In this document: positions 1 through 10,964 of the stretch, piece after piece
How the letters are laid out: every line of letters begins with the position of its first letter
How positions within the stretch are numbered: the first letter of the stretch is position 1
Assembly: GCA_033807775.1 (NCBI GenBank)
Contig: CM066318.1
Location: 86,590,879-86,654,878, forward strand
Origin: Saussurea involucrata
Taxonomy: Eukaryota > Streptophyta > Magnoliopsida > Asterales > Asteraceae
Direction: 5' to 3'
DNA length: 64,000 nt
Program-made: the position numbers and the translations under genes
Notes under the pieces: generated by a model
The model's database searches: none
Seen by the model: the letters and a program-made list of their open reading frames with translations, nothing else
What the model was told of the DNA's origin: nothing

Positions 1-511
1 CATCACCATACATGATCAAATTCGCACAAAGACAAAAACATATTGTATAACGGAGAGCAAACAACAAAACAAAAGGATCAAACTTTTGACAAAATAGGAA
101 CATATTCTATCATAACTATTCCTAAACATCCAAAGAATTCAGTAGCTTCAAGTGACAAATGTAATTGAAGTACTTGTTGTATCTTTCATGATTCGTGGAC
201 AACAATACATAATCAAACTCATATGAATCCAATACGAAACAAATTGATCATATCTTGTGTGAATCTGAATGATATCAATTCATCTTCATTCAATCTAAAA
301 TAAACGATGAATTTTGTAATTACAAACCAAGAGATGCAAATGCACATCCAGAAGCATATGAGATTGATTCACGTGATGCAAAACCATGTCTAAATGAGAC
401 TGTTGTATGATTGGGGAAAAGAAGAAGAAGCGTTTGAATAAAAAAAAACTTTGATTTCTCATAAGGTGTCAGTGGAGTCCTAAAAGCAACATCCATTGAT
501 CTTTTGGTTAG
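1..511. other. Gene-free flank left of element A
   Basis: No gene is recognised. The minus strand is open across the right part of this stretch and, if element A and one copy of its 5-bp target duplication are removed, the open frame continues into 8567-8610. It encodes no domain I recognise. The rest is AT-rich and featureless. Confidence 0.5.
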
Positions 512-516
512 ACTAG

Positions 517-2071
517 TGTAATAACCAGGTATTTTTATCTAAATTAAAATCGAAATTTTATAAATCTTTATTATAATTTGAGGAATTAGAAGTTAAAGGG
601 GTAAGTTTTGCCAAATAAGAAGAGTTAGGGTTTATTTAGTATTTTTGAAAATATCTCATTGTCATCACCGCCTTATTCACTTCTGTTTGAGGAGGTGTCC
701 TCTTCTTAGACTTAATTAACAATTTAGAAGTAAAAGTGTGTATGTGTGAGTTATTTTCGGCAGAGAGAGAGAGAGAAAGGAATTTAAGGAGAAACTAGAA
801 GAAGTGAAAGCTACTGATTTGCTGCTGGGTTTTGTTACATCGACTGAAGAATCAAAGGTAAGAATCTATACAAATTTCCCTCTTTTATGAGAATTAGGTT
901 TCCTTTGAACTTTGAAGTGGGTTTAGGTAATTTTAGATGAATTGGTGAATTTTAGTTACAATTTAGGATGTTAAATGGAGTTTAGAACGATTCTGTGCAA
1001 TCTGGGTAAAAGTTGGATTTCCTGAAAATGAACTGAACTTTTCTGAAAAAGACGATGAACAGTGTTCTTGCGAAAAGTAGGAATTCGCAAGCCTTGGTTG
1101 CGAAAAGTCCACTTTTCGCAAGCAGCTAAAGCGCATAGTTAAGTTTTCGTATCTGTTGGTTACGAAAAGTAGGGAACTCGCAACCGTGGTTTGCGAGAAG
1201 TGAGGTTTTCGCATCTGTTGGTTGCGAAAAGTGAGGAACTCGCAACTGTAGGTTGCGAAAAGTAAACTTTTCGTAATAGTGGGTTGCGAAAAGTTGGGTT
1301 TTCCTGTTTATGTGTTAAAGAGTATGTATACTTTAATTTGTTTCAGATACTAAGGATCTGGGTTAAAAGATAATCTAATTTGAGGAAAGTTTGAAGGACC
1401 TTTGCTTAAAAGATCAGGTGAGTTTTACTTTAAAAAGTATTTTACTGGAATTCATTATGTGAATAACAAATATTTGATATGTGGTATGAATATGTCATAC
1501 GTGGGTGATTATAATATATCGAGATATTATAATTACGTGAGTATTATATGATAATATAATACGTGGCCGGGCTTTGGACCGGTGTGATAAATTGGCTCGC
1601 AACCAATTGATTTGGCCATTGGTGGAGGGATAAGGTGGAATGAGACAGGTATGATGAATAATTGTTAGTTGGTATTAACTTACGTGTGTGGTATTTGTAT
1701 TTATATAAATAGTGTCTTATATAAATGAGTTTTTAATGAATTACAAATGTCAGGGATTTACTCACTAGACCCTTAGGTCTAACCCTCATTTTCTGTTTTA
1801 AAAATTATGAATTCCAGGTGATGATTCCCGTAAGAACAAGTAAATAGAGTACTTGTCGGCTAGCTTTGGAGAAGATTTTCATCATGATACTATGGATGCT
1901 TTTGTAGTTATACTTTTGTTATTACTATGTAATTTAAAGTGGATCAAGTTGTAATGAAATTTTTTTATGTTCAGACTTTAGATGGGACCAAATGTGAAAC
2001 ATGAAGTACTTTGTTGTAAATATGTTATGGAATATATGTTATATGTATGTTTCGTTTTGCGGGTTGTTACA
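517..2071 (+). repeat. 5' LTR of element A
   Basis: TG...CA bounded and near-identical to 6944-8561. It contains a likely leader splice donor at 857/858 (AAAG then GTAAGA), an acceptor ending at 1346 (TTTCAG), a 71-nt mini-exon, and a second donor at 1417/1418 (ATCAG then GTGAGT). A TTGCGAA/TTCGCAA palindrome array lies at 1068-1295. Serial AT hairpins lie at about 1480-1640. Confidence 0.95.
1068..1295. repeat. TTGCGAA/TTCGCAA inverted-motif array in LTR A
   Basis: The heptamer TTGCGAA (often TTGCGAAAAGT) alternates with its reverse complement TTCGCAA or TCGCAAC about every 25-30 bp, so neighbouring copies can pair. It lies inside the predicted first leader intron. The right LTR carries the same array at 7496-7786 with one additional 62-bp unit. 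Confidence 0.9.
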
Positions 2072-2073
2072 GA

Positions 2074-2085
2074 TGGTATCAGAGC
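2074..2085 (+). promoter_or_regulatory. Primer binding site (initiator Met tRNA)
   Basis: TGGTATCAGAGC, the usual plant retrotransposon primer site complementary to the 3' end of initiator methionine tRNA, lies two bases after the left LTR. Confidence 0.9.
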
Positions 2086-2221
2086 CCTAGTTTAAGGGAT
2101 TTAGGTATTAGTATCTGTACCTAGACTTAAACTGCATGTGAAGTAGGATGTCCCTATTATTTTTAGAACCTGGGGATGCTAAGTATAAAAGGTGGAAGGA
2201 ACATCATGTAAGGTAATTTCA

Positions 2222-2244
2222 AATTACACCAGGCCAGTGTAATT
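2222..2244 (+). promoter_or_regulatory. Conserved leader hairpin with self-complementary loop
   Basis: AATTACAC pairs perfectly with GTGTAATT around the 7-nt loop CAGGCCA, which contains the palindrome GGCC. The same hairpin occurs 150 bp after the LTR end in element D and, with a changed loop (TGGCCAG), in decayed element E. A role in genome RNA dimerisation or packaging is inference. Confidence 0.6.
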
Positions 2245-2333
2245 ATGATTTTACAGGTGCATGTTTGAACTGGAATACCTTGTTATATAGGGTATGTGCT
2301 TATGTGTATATTAACTTTGTTTGAATCTACAGA

Positions 2334-3713
2334 ATGGCAAGTGGCACTAGACAAAGGAATCAAAGAGGAGGAAGGAATTCGGGTGGAGGGAATCCACCAA
2401 TAGGAACAGGGGGAAGAGGAGGAGATCGTGGTAGAGGCAGTACCGGAAGGGGAACTGGGGGCCGAACTGGAGGAAGAACACAACCACAGGGCACAGAGTT
2501 TGTTACACGGGACGATTTGATGGCAGAAATGGGAAGGTTACAAGATAACATACAAGCTATGTTTGAACATAATCGCCACAATGAAACTGAAAGATCAAAT
2601 CCGAAACACGAAGTTGAAATACCACTTACCTCTACTATCTTACCGATGATGAAAAGGTGTGACTATAAAATGTTTCTTAGTTGTAAGCCCCCTACATACT
2701 CAGGAGACCGAGATCCAGCAAAGGCGATGAGGTGGCTGAAAGAAATAGAGGCCATCTTCAAGACGTGTAAGTGTGCTGAAGAAGACAAAGTGCTTTATGG
2801 AGCTGCGATGCTGAAAGGGGATGCTCTGTATTGGTGGGAGGCTCATATAGAATCAAGAGGAACGGATGTTTACACTGCTTTTGCATGGGAGGAATTTGTG
2901 TTAGCTTTCACAACGCACTTCTGCCCACAAGCTGCTGTCAGACAGTTAGAAGAAGAATTCATGAATCTACAACAAGGAAATCTGTCGGTTACAGATTATA
3001 CTGCACGATTTTTGGAGAAGTCTCGTTTTGCAGGATATTATGTTGCTACAGAAAAGATGAAAATGGAGAGGTTTATTTATGGGTTAAATTCAGAAGTTCG
3101 AAGATTGGTGACTGCAACAAGGCCAGATACTTTTACAGCTGCGGTGGATGCTGCCGAGAATGTGGAAAGAGATAATAAAAGGGATGCCGGTGATAAGAGC
3201 TTGGGGAAAAGGAAATGGGAAGGACCGCCACAGGATCCAAAGAGGTCTAGATTCCAGAGGTTTGATAACCGTCCGTCGTTCCGACCAGCGGAAAGACCAT
3301 GTCCGAGATGTAATCGCTACCATCAGGGAAATTGTCAAGTGGAATCGCGGGTTTGTTTTAAGTGTGGGAAAACCGTTCATGTTGTTAAAGATTGTCGATC
3401 AACGCGGTTTTGCTTTTTGTGCAACTCTCCGGATCACCTCCAATCTGATTGTCCGCGAGGTAGAATACAACAAGGGGGTACATCCGGGAAGCCAGCCATT
3501 ACTAGACCAGTGGTTCCAAGAATAGAACCGCCCAGAACGAGGGGTCGTACATTTCAAATGACAGCGAAAGAGGCGGAGGAAACTCCAGATGTGGTCACAG
3601 GTACATTTTTCATAAACTCCACGCGTGCTAAAGTGTTATTTGATTCTGGTGCAAACCGATCTTTTGTGTCTCCATCTTTTGCTGCTCACATGCATTTAGA
3701 GCCTAAATGTTAA
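2334..3713 (+). pseudogene. gag: gag with start of protease, element A
   Basis: A 459-codon frame encodes the capsid/nucleocapsid polyprotein that would coat the element's RNA. A basic Gly/Arg-rich N-terminus (about residues 1-50) is followed by a retrotransposon gag core (about 110-260, with MFLSCKPPTYSGDRDP and LKGDALYWWEAH). Two CCHC knuckles follow (CFKCGKTVHVVKDC and CFLCNSPDHLQSDC), with an extra Cys-rich stretch before them. Near the end is the aspartic protease motif VLFDSGANRSFVS. The frame stops at 3711-3713; protease homology continues in another frame from about 3707, so a 1-nt indel has broken gag-pol. The ATG at 2334 follows a CTACAG acceptor-like site by one base, which supports this start and a spliced leader. 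Confidence 0.85.
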
Positions 3714-5485
3714 AACATGCCTTATTAGTAGATACTGCAAATGATAAGCAAGTGGCAGTTAAAGAGATTTATGATTGTTGTATGATAGACATAGAGGGGT
3801 GTGGAGTACCGATACAACTGTTCCCAATAGCCTTGATTGAATTTGATGTGGTAGTAGGAATGGATTAGCTAGCTGAGAATCAGGCCAACATAGTTTGTGA
3901 TAAGAAAATAATCCATGTCGTTTTACCCGATAAGAGATCAGTAGTAATTTATGGAGATCGAAAGAATCATCAGTCCAGTCTTATATCTATGGTAAAAGCC
4001 CGTAAATGTGTTAATAAGGGTTGCTCTAGCTATCTAGCCTATGTGATAGATAGTAGGCCTGAAAAGTGTAAGCTGGAAGATATTTCCATTGTTAGTGAAT
4101 ACCCAGAGGTTTTTCCTGAAGACTTGAATAGTCTTCCTCCTGTTAGGCAAGTAGAATTTGGAATAGACCTGGTACCTGGAGCCAATCCCATCGCTCGTGC
4201 GCCGTACAGACTAGCACCTCCAGAAATGAAAGAAATGATGGCACAGCTTCAAGATTTATCTGATAAGGGCTTCATCAGACCCAGCTCTTCGCCGTGGGGT
4301 GCACCAGTTTTATTTGTGAAGAAGAAAGACGGTTCAATGAGAATGTGTATTGATTATCGGGAGCTGAACAAACGCACGATCAAGAACAAGTATCCACTTC
4401 CAAGAATCGACGACCTTTTTGATCAATTAGTTGGAGCTTGTTACTTCTCAAAGATTGATCTCAGATCTGGCTACCATCAGTTAAAGGTGAAGGAGGAGGA
4501 TGTTTTAAAGACTGCTTTTCGCACAAGATACGGCCACTACGAATTTTTGGTAATGCCTTTCGGATTGACGAACGCTCCAGCCGCTTTCATGGATCTAATG
4601 AATCGGGTATGTAAGCCTTATCTCGATAAATTTGTCATTGTGTTTATCGATGATATACTTATTTATTCCCGATCCAAAGAGGATCATGCGCAACATCTTC
4701 GTTTGATTTTGGAGTTGTTGAAGAAAGAAAACTTGTACGCTAAGTTCTCTAAATGTGAATTTTGGTTGCGGGAAATTCAGTTTTTGGGGCATGTAGTTTC
4801 AGAGAAGGGTATACAAGTTGATCCAGCAAAAGTGGAAGCAATTGAAAATTGGGAACCGCCGAAGACGGCAACCGAAGTACGTAGTTTTCTGGGTTTAGCT
4901 GGATATTACCGGAAATTTATAAAAGACTTTTCTCGAATCGCGACACCATTAACCAAGCTGACTCGGAAGAATTTAAAGTTTGAATGGAAGGCAGAACAGG
5001 ACGAGGCATTCAGAATATTGAAGGAGAAACTCTGCAGCGCGCCGATATTAGCATTGCCAGAAGGTTCAGATGATTTTGTGGTCTACAGTGATGCTTCTAA
5101 GCTGGGTTTGGGTTGTGTACTTATGCAACGTGGAAAGGTGATTGCTTATGCTTCTCGTCAACTGAAGGATCATGAAAGACAATATCCTACTCATGATATG
5201 GAACTAGCAGCAGTTGTTTTTGCCTTGAAGATTTGGAGACATTATCTTTATGGTTCTAAATGTCAAATTTTCACTGACCATAAGAGTCTCCAACATCTTT
5301 TTGATCAGAAGGAACTGAATATGAGGCAAAGAAGGTGGTTGGAATTGGTAAATGATTATGATTGTGAAATCCTTTATCACCCCGGGAAGGCGAACGTGGT
5401 GGAAGATGCGCTAAGTCGTCAAGAAAGCAGTGGAACGATAAAAGCAATATCTCTTCGAGCTGAACTGCTTCCAAAATATTTTTGA
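3707..5485 (+). pseudogene. pol: pol part 1: protease remainder, reverse transcriptase, RNase H
   Basis: This frame resumes protease homology after the gag frameshift. It is hit by a TAG at 3866-3868, within the motif GMD-stop-LAEN where a tryptophan is usual. From 3989 it is open: an RT with RPSSSPWGAPVLFVKKKDGS, the CIDYRELN motif, the catalytic FIDDILIYS, then RNase H with VVYSDASKLGLG and IFTDHKSLQHLF. The active-site aspartates of RT and RNase H are present. The frame ends at 5485 after a T run (about 5477-5482); integrase continues in the next frame, which indicates a homopolymer indel. The enzyme domains are well conserved, so inactivation is recent, but a single polyprotein cannot be made. 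Confidence 0.9.
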
Positions 5486-6905
5486 CGAATTATTGAAATG
5501 CCAAATAGATGCTTATCAAGAAGAAAGTTTGAAATCTGAATGGTTGGTTGGGATATCAGCATTGCTTGGGAAAGATGACCGTGGTTTGTTGTGTATGGGA
5601 AACAGAATTTGGGTACCTCGTTTGGGTGGATTACGGGATCGTGTACTACAGGAAGCTCATCAATCTCGATTTTCGATTCATCCGGGTACAAATAAAATGT
5701 ATAGAGATTTGAAACAGTTCTATTGGTGGCCGGGAATGAAGAGAAGTGTTGCTAAGTGTGTGGAAGATTGTACTACCTGCAAGAAAGTGAGGATTGAACA
5801 TCAGAAACCATTTGGTCAGTTACAACGACTAGATATACCAATGTGGAAATGGGATCAGATCACTACTGATTTCATTACCAAGTTGCCAAGAACTTCAAAG
5901 GGATTCGATTCTATTTGGGTGATTGTGGATAGGTTGACAAAGTCTGCTCATTTCTTGCCGATAAAAGAAACTGATTCTTTGGAACGTTTAGCTAAATTGT
6001 ATATTAATGAAATAGTAACTCGACATGGAGTTCCAATCTCGATTATTTCCGATCGAGATAGTCGATTTACTTCTAGATTTTGGAAAAGTTTTCAAAAAGA
6101 GATGGGAACGCAAATAAAGTTGAGTACAACATATCATCCTCAGACTGACGGACAGAGTGAAAAAACAATTCAGACTTTAGAAGATATACTCCGGGCTTGT
6201 ATAGTTGATTTTGGGGGATCGTGGGATAAACATTTGCCTTTGATAGAATTCGCCTACAACAACAGTTATCATTCTAGCATCCAAGCGGCACCGTTTGAAG
6301 TATTGTATGGTAGAAAATGCAGAACGCCTCTATGTTGGAATGAAGTGGGGGAGAAACAATTAGCGGGGCCAGAAATAGTACAGTTAACAGCGGATAAGAT
6401 TACTCAGATTCGGGATAGATTGAGAACAGCTCAAGACAGACAGAAAAGCTATGCTGATCGACGTCGGAAACCGTTAGAGTTTCAGGTTGGGGATTTTGTA
6501 ATGTTGAAAGTATCGCCCTGGAAAGGAGTCATACGTTTTGGGAAGCAAGGTAAACTCAGTCCGAGGTATATTGGTCCGTTTGCAATTACTGAAAGGATTG
6601 GGGAAGTGGCTTACCGATTAGATTTACCTCCAGAATTAAGCAGGATTCACAACGCGTTCCATGTATTGAATTTTAGGAAATGTTTGGTGACATCAGACCA
6701 GGCAGTCTCTCTACCAGATATCCAGGTTGATGAAAAGCTGAACTATGTGGAGGAACCGGAAGCTATAGTTGATCACAAAGTCAAAGTATTGAGGAACAAA
6801 GAAATCAGACAGGTAAAGGTTCAGTGGAAACATCATCGAGGTCAGGATGCGACATGGGAATCAGAGTCGGAGATGAGAGCCAAATACCCTCATCTGTTCT
6901 CTTAA
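5478..6905 (+). pseudogene. pol: pol part 2: integrase with chromodomain-like tail
   Basis: The frame open from 5493 encodes the integrase that would insert element cDNA. The N-terminal HHCC zinc-binding region (HQSRFSIHPGTNK to CTTCKK) is followed by the DDE core: D in ITTDFITKLP, D in IISDRDSRFTS, E in HPQTDGQSEKTIQTLEDIL. The C-terminal part has RIHNAFHVLNFRKC and ends in a chromodomain-like segment (KVQWKHHRGQDATWESE...YPHLFS). The core triad is intact. It is disconnected from RT by the frameshift near 5480. The stop lies 39 bp before the right LTR, the normal layout. Confidence 0.9.
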
Positions 6906-6926
6906 CTGAATTCCGGGACGAAATTC

Positions 6927-6943
6927 TTTTAAGGGGGAGATGT
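6927..6943 (+). promoter_or_regulatory. Polypurine tract, element A
   Basis: TTTTAAGGGGGAGATGT sits immediately before the right LTR, where plus-strand DNA priming is expected. Elements D and E carry closely similar tracts. Confidence 0.8.
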
Positions 6944-8561
6944 TGTAATAACCAGGTATTTTTTATCTAAATTAAAATCGAAATTTTATAAATCTTTATT
7001 ATAATTTGAGGAATTAGAAGTTAAAGGGGTAAGTTTTGCCAAATAAGAAGAGTTAGGGTTTATTTAGTATTTTTGAAAATATCTCATTGCCATCACCGCC
7101 TTATTCACTTCTGTTTGAGGAGGTGTCCTCTTCTTAGACTTAATTAACAATTTAGAAGTAAAAGTGTGTATGCGTGAGTTATTTTCGGCAGAGAGAGAGA
7201 GAGAAAGGAATTTAAGGAGAAACTAGAAGAAGTGAAAGCTACTGATTTGCTGCTGGGTTTTGTTACATCGACTGAAGAATCAAAGGTAAGAATCTATACA
7301 AATTTCCCTCTTTTATGAGAATTAGGTTTCTTTTGAACTTTGAAGTGGGTTTAGGTAATTTTAGATGAATTGGTGAATTTTAGTTACAATTTAGGATGTT
7401 AAATGGAGTTTAGAACGATTCTGTGCAATCTGGGTAAAAGTTGGATTTCCTGAAAATGAACTGAACTTTTCTGAAAAAGACGATGAACAGTGTTCTTGCG
7501 AAAAGTAGGAATTCGCAAGCCTTGGTTGCGAAAAGTCCACTTTTCGCAAGCAGCTAAAGCGCATAGTTAAGTTTTCGTATCTGTTGGTTACGAAAAGTAG
7601 GGAACTCGCAACCGTGGTTTGCGAGAAGTGAGGTTTTCGCATCTGTTGGTTGCGAAAAGTAGGGAACTCGCAACCGTGGTTTGCGAGAAGTGAGGTTTTC
7701 GCATCTGTTGGTTGCGAAAAGTGAGGAACTCGCAACTGTAGGTTGCGAAAAGTAAACTTTTCGTAATAGTGGGTTGCGAAAAGTTGGGTTTTCCTGTTTA
7801 TGTGTTAAAGAGTATGTATACTTTAATTTGTTTCAGATACTAAGGATCTGGGTTAAAAGATAATCTAATTTGAGGAAAGTTTGAAGGACCTTTGCTTAAA
7901 AGATCAGGTGAGTTTTACTTTAAAAAGTATTTTACTGGAATTCATTATGTGAATAACAAATATTTGATATGTGGTATGAATATGTCATACGTGGGTGATT
8001 ATAATATATCGAGATATTATAATTACGTGAGTATTATATGATAATATAATACGTGGCCGGGCTTTGGACCGGTGTAATAAATTGGCTCGCAACCAATTGA
8101 TTTGGCCAATGGTGGAGGGATAAGGTGGAATGAGACAGGTATGATGAATAATTGTTAGTTGGTATTAACTTACGTGTGTGGTATTTGTATTTATATAAAT
8201 AGTGTCTTATATAAATGAGTTTTTAATGAATTACAAATGTCAGGGATTTACTCACTAGACCCTTAGGTCTAACCCTCATTTTCTGTTTTAAAAATTATGT
8301 ATTCCAGGTGATGATTCCCGTAAGAACAAGTAAATAGAGTACTTGTCGGCTAGCTTTGGAGAAGATTTTCATCATGATACTATGGATGCTTTTGTAGTTA
8401 TACTTTTGTTATTACTATGTAATTTAAAGTGGATCAAGTTGTAATGAAATTTTTTTATGTTCAGACTTTAGATGGGACCAAATGTGAAACATGAAGTACT
8501 TTGTTGTAAATATGTTATGGAATATATGTTATATGTATGTTTCGTTTTGCGGGTTGTTACA
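6944..8561 (+). repeat. 3' LTR of element A
   Basis: Near-identical to 517-2071. The main difference is a tandem duplication of a 62-bp unit (7599-7660 and 7661-7722) inside the TTGCGAA array; a few point changes are visible. Confidence 0.95.
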
Positions 8562-8566
8562 ACTAG

Positions 8567-10106
8567 GACGGTATATGACCGTCTTCGAGCCCCCAACTTT
8601 CATTCTTGATTAATGAAAACATCATTGGCATATGCTTTCGCAATTGTCCATCTTTCATAAATCCAAGAATTTCATATCTGACTATGAAATACAAATGCCT
8701 CTAACTGTCATTGTTAATCATTACTCTAATCCAGAAAGCCAATGTAATGGGATCGAAATCGTATGATGTTATCCCATGCTAAGGTCTACATAGCGCAAGC
8801 TTTCTTTGAGCATTCTAATTTCTTCAAAATAACAGTGGATGAAGAAATCAGGGGCGACGATAGTATTTGATGCAAGATTAACATAAAGATCTAAACTTAA
8901 ACAATGTACTTTGAAATAGTTAATTTACTCTCATATTTATTAACAGAAAAGATCTAAATTAATCCATGTTTAAAAAACTTGACCTTATGCATGTTTTTCA
9001 AAAAATGGGGAAAGGATTCATTGAGTAAGATACAAGGCTTATAAAGTAAAAGTGGAAGAGTGTGTGTGAAGTAGAGTTGGAAATTTGGTCTATTTGTCAT
9101 TTTCTACTTTTAAAACTCTTTCTTTCTTTCTTTCTTTCTTTCTAATGTTTTCAAACATACAATTAAAATGCCAAATGCATTATTAATTATTAGTTAAATA
9201 AAGACACCATGACAAGGACATATTTGTCCTTTTCCTCGTTGATTCTTTTACTATTCCAACAATTTATTTCAGCAGTTAAATGTAGAAAATGATAAATGTA
9301 CCTTTTTAAAATATCTATTTATGTTTAACTATTATATAGTTAAGGGTGTTCAAGGCTTGAAATCCAATAGATATAGGTGGATTCAATCCAATCCAATCCA
9401 ATCTAATTCAATGAATAATTATATTAGATCGGTTTAATCTATTGTATATTATTATTGGTTATCCATTGGAGCAGATTGAATTCATCCAACATTTTGATAC
9501 AATTTTCAACTAATATTCATACATTTTCTCAATTTATTAAAAACATTATGTATAAATATCAACTAAAAAACAATATGGTAAAAAGCTTAATAATTATATA
9601 TAGTTATTAACTGAATGGTAGATGGATGATAATTGGATTGGAGCAGTTTGTTTTTATTAGATTTTAGACTACCATCCAATAACTGGTCAATCACGACGCA
9701 CTAAGCATGTTGAAATGGATTGTTATCTTGTCGCAAACGTGTAATTCATGGAGAAATAAAACCGTGTACCATTCGTTCTGTATTTCAACTGACAAACATT
9801 TTTATCAAGGCACTCGAGTCTGTACGATTTCAATTTCTACGTGCTAAGTTCAGTGTTCGTGCTCTTCACAGTCCAACTTGAAGGGAGTGTCGAGATTTAT
9901 GCATATCCCCTATCCTTAAGCATCCTATCTTTTCTTAATTATCCGCTTTCATATAGGACATTATCTTTTTTTTATATATTAAAAAATCTCTTGAAATTCA
10001 TGCTTGCCTATGCATAATCTCATAGAGCTTTATTCACGTGTGAATTTCTTCATACATATATATAACTGAAACGTGTTTCAAATTTCAATACATAATAAAG
10101 TTTTGA
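8567..10106. other. Intergenic, no gene seen
   Basis: AT-rich sequence without a supportable gene. It holds a (CTTT)n microsatellite at about 9115-9144 and a (AATCC)n-like run at about 9380-9405. The first ~45 bp continue a minus-strand open frame seen left of element A. Confidence 0.6.
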
Positions 10107-10117
10107 GGCCTATTAAT

Positions 10118-10196
10118 TTTTTTTTGAACGGCAAGTTAACACACACACACGTTCCCGGGGTATCCGGGCTCCCACCCGACTAATCCCCGTCGACCC
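10118..10196 (-). mobile_element. 5'-truncated SINE-like retroelement
   Basis: A 79-bp insert is flanked by an 11-bp direct repeat (GGCCTATTAAT at 10107-10117 and 10197-10207). Read on the minus strand it ends in a run of A, and contains GGGGATTAGTCGG and CGGATACCCCGGG, which resemble the 3' part of plant Au-type SINEs, then a (GT)n run. Target duplication plus A tail indicates insertion by LINE-type reverse transcription. The tRNA-like 5' part is missing. Confidence 0.55.
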
Positions 10197-10207
10197 GGCC
10201 TATTAAT

Positions 10208-10765
10208 ATGATAGAGTATTCCATTAAATTGATAATAAAATCTTTGGCGAATCAACTTATTAACCTTAAATTTGAATTTATATACTAATCAATTCACAAT
10301 TCAAAGGCCACATAAGAATAAAATGAAGAAACGAAAAATAGAATAAAATCGAAAGCAAAATCAAGAGGATTCGAGTTCTTGGGTTTAAAACCGAAATATA
10401 TTGAATTGCATCGTGCAAGTACAAAAATGATTGATATATAAATGAAATTTTGATATTCAAATTAGAAATACTTGGTTTTATTCTAAAATACAAAAATATT
10501 GCTACAATTATTTAGAATAAAAAACTACATTTTTTGTATAAACATATAGTATTTTATACACATGTGTATATGCACTACATATCGTCTGGATGAAGGGCTA
10601 CCAGGGCGTTTCTCGGTTTTCTATATTTTTTGGAGGTTTTCCACTAAACCTGACCTATATGGGGATTGACATCTTAATGTGCATCCAAGGGTGGAGATCC
10701 CTTCTAACCATTTTCACCATAACTTTCATTCTCACTAGAACCCAAGCTTTTTAATGTATGTATCA

Positions 10766-10806
<41 letters not shown>

Positions 10807-10964
10807 TGAATAGGAGAGAATAAGTTGGAACTTGTGGTATAATAAGACTTGTGTTGAAAAGCAAGTCCTTTATATACAGAATCGAAATGATGGTATTCAC
10901 AATTCAAACATCATCTTGTTTGGTGGTGGGCCAAGCATGCATCATCATTTGTCACAGAATGTGG
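10208..10964. other. Intergenic, downstream of the JAC1-type gene
   Basis: AT-rich, with a (TA)n microsatellite at about 10767-10803. It probably includes the 3' UTR of the minus-strand gene ending at 10965. No other gene seen. Confidence 0.5.

Larger units (their letters stand above)
517..8561 (+). mobile_element. Ty3/gypsy LTR retrotransposon A (chromovirus, Tekay-like)
   Basis: The element is complete in structure. A 1555-bp left LTR (517-2071) and a 1618-bp right LTR (6944-8561) both start TGTAATAACC and end GTTGTTACA. Both sides carry the 5-bp target duplication ACTAG (512-516 and 8562-8566). A primer binding site for initiator Met tRNA follows the left LTR and a purine tract precedes the right LTR. 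The internal order gag, protease, RT, RNase H, integrase is the Ty3/gypsy order. A chromodomain-like tail after integrase points to a chromovirus; the Tekay assignment is inference from RT and LTR style. The coding region has at least two frameshifts and one nonsense codon, so this copy cannot make a full polyprotein. The LTRs differ mainly by one extra 62-bp unit, so insertion looks recent. Confidence 0.95.

Noticed and set aside
9345..9700. GGGTGTTCA start followed by AATCC repeats, suggestive of a hAT MITE
   Set aside because: The matching inverted right end was not found.
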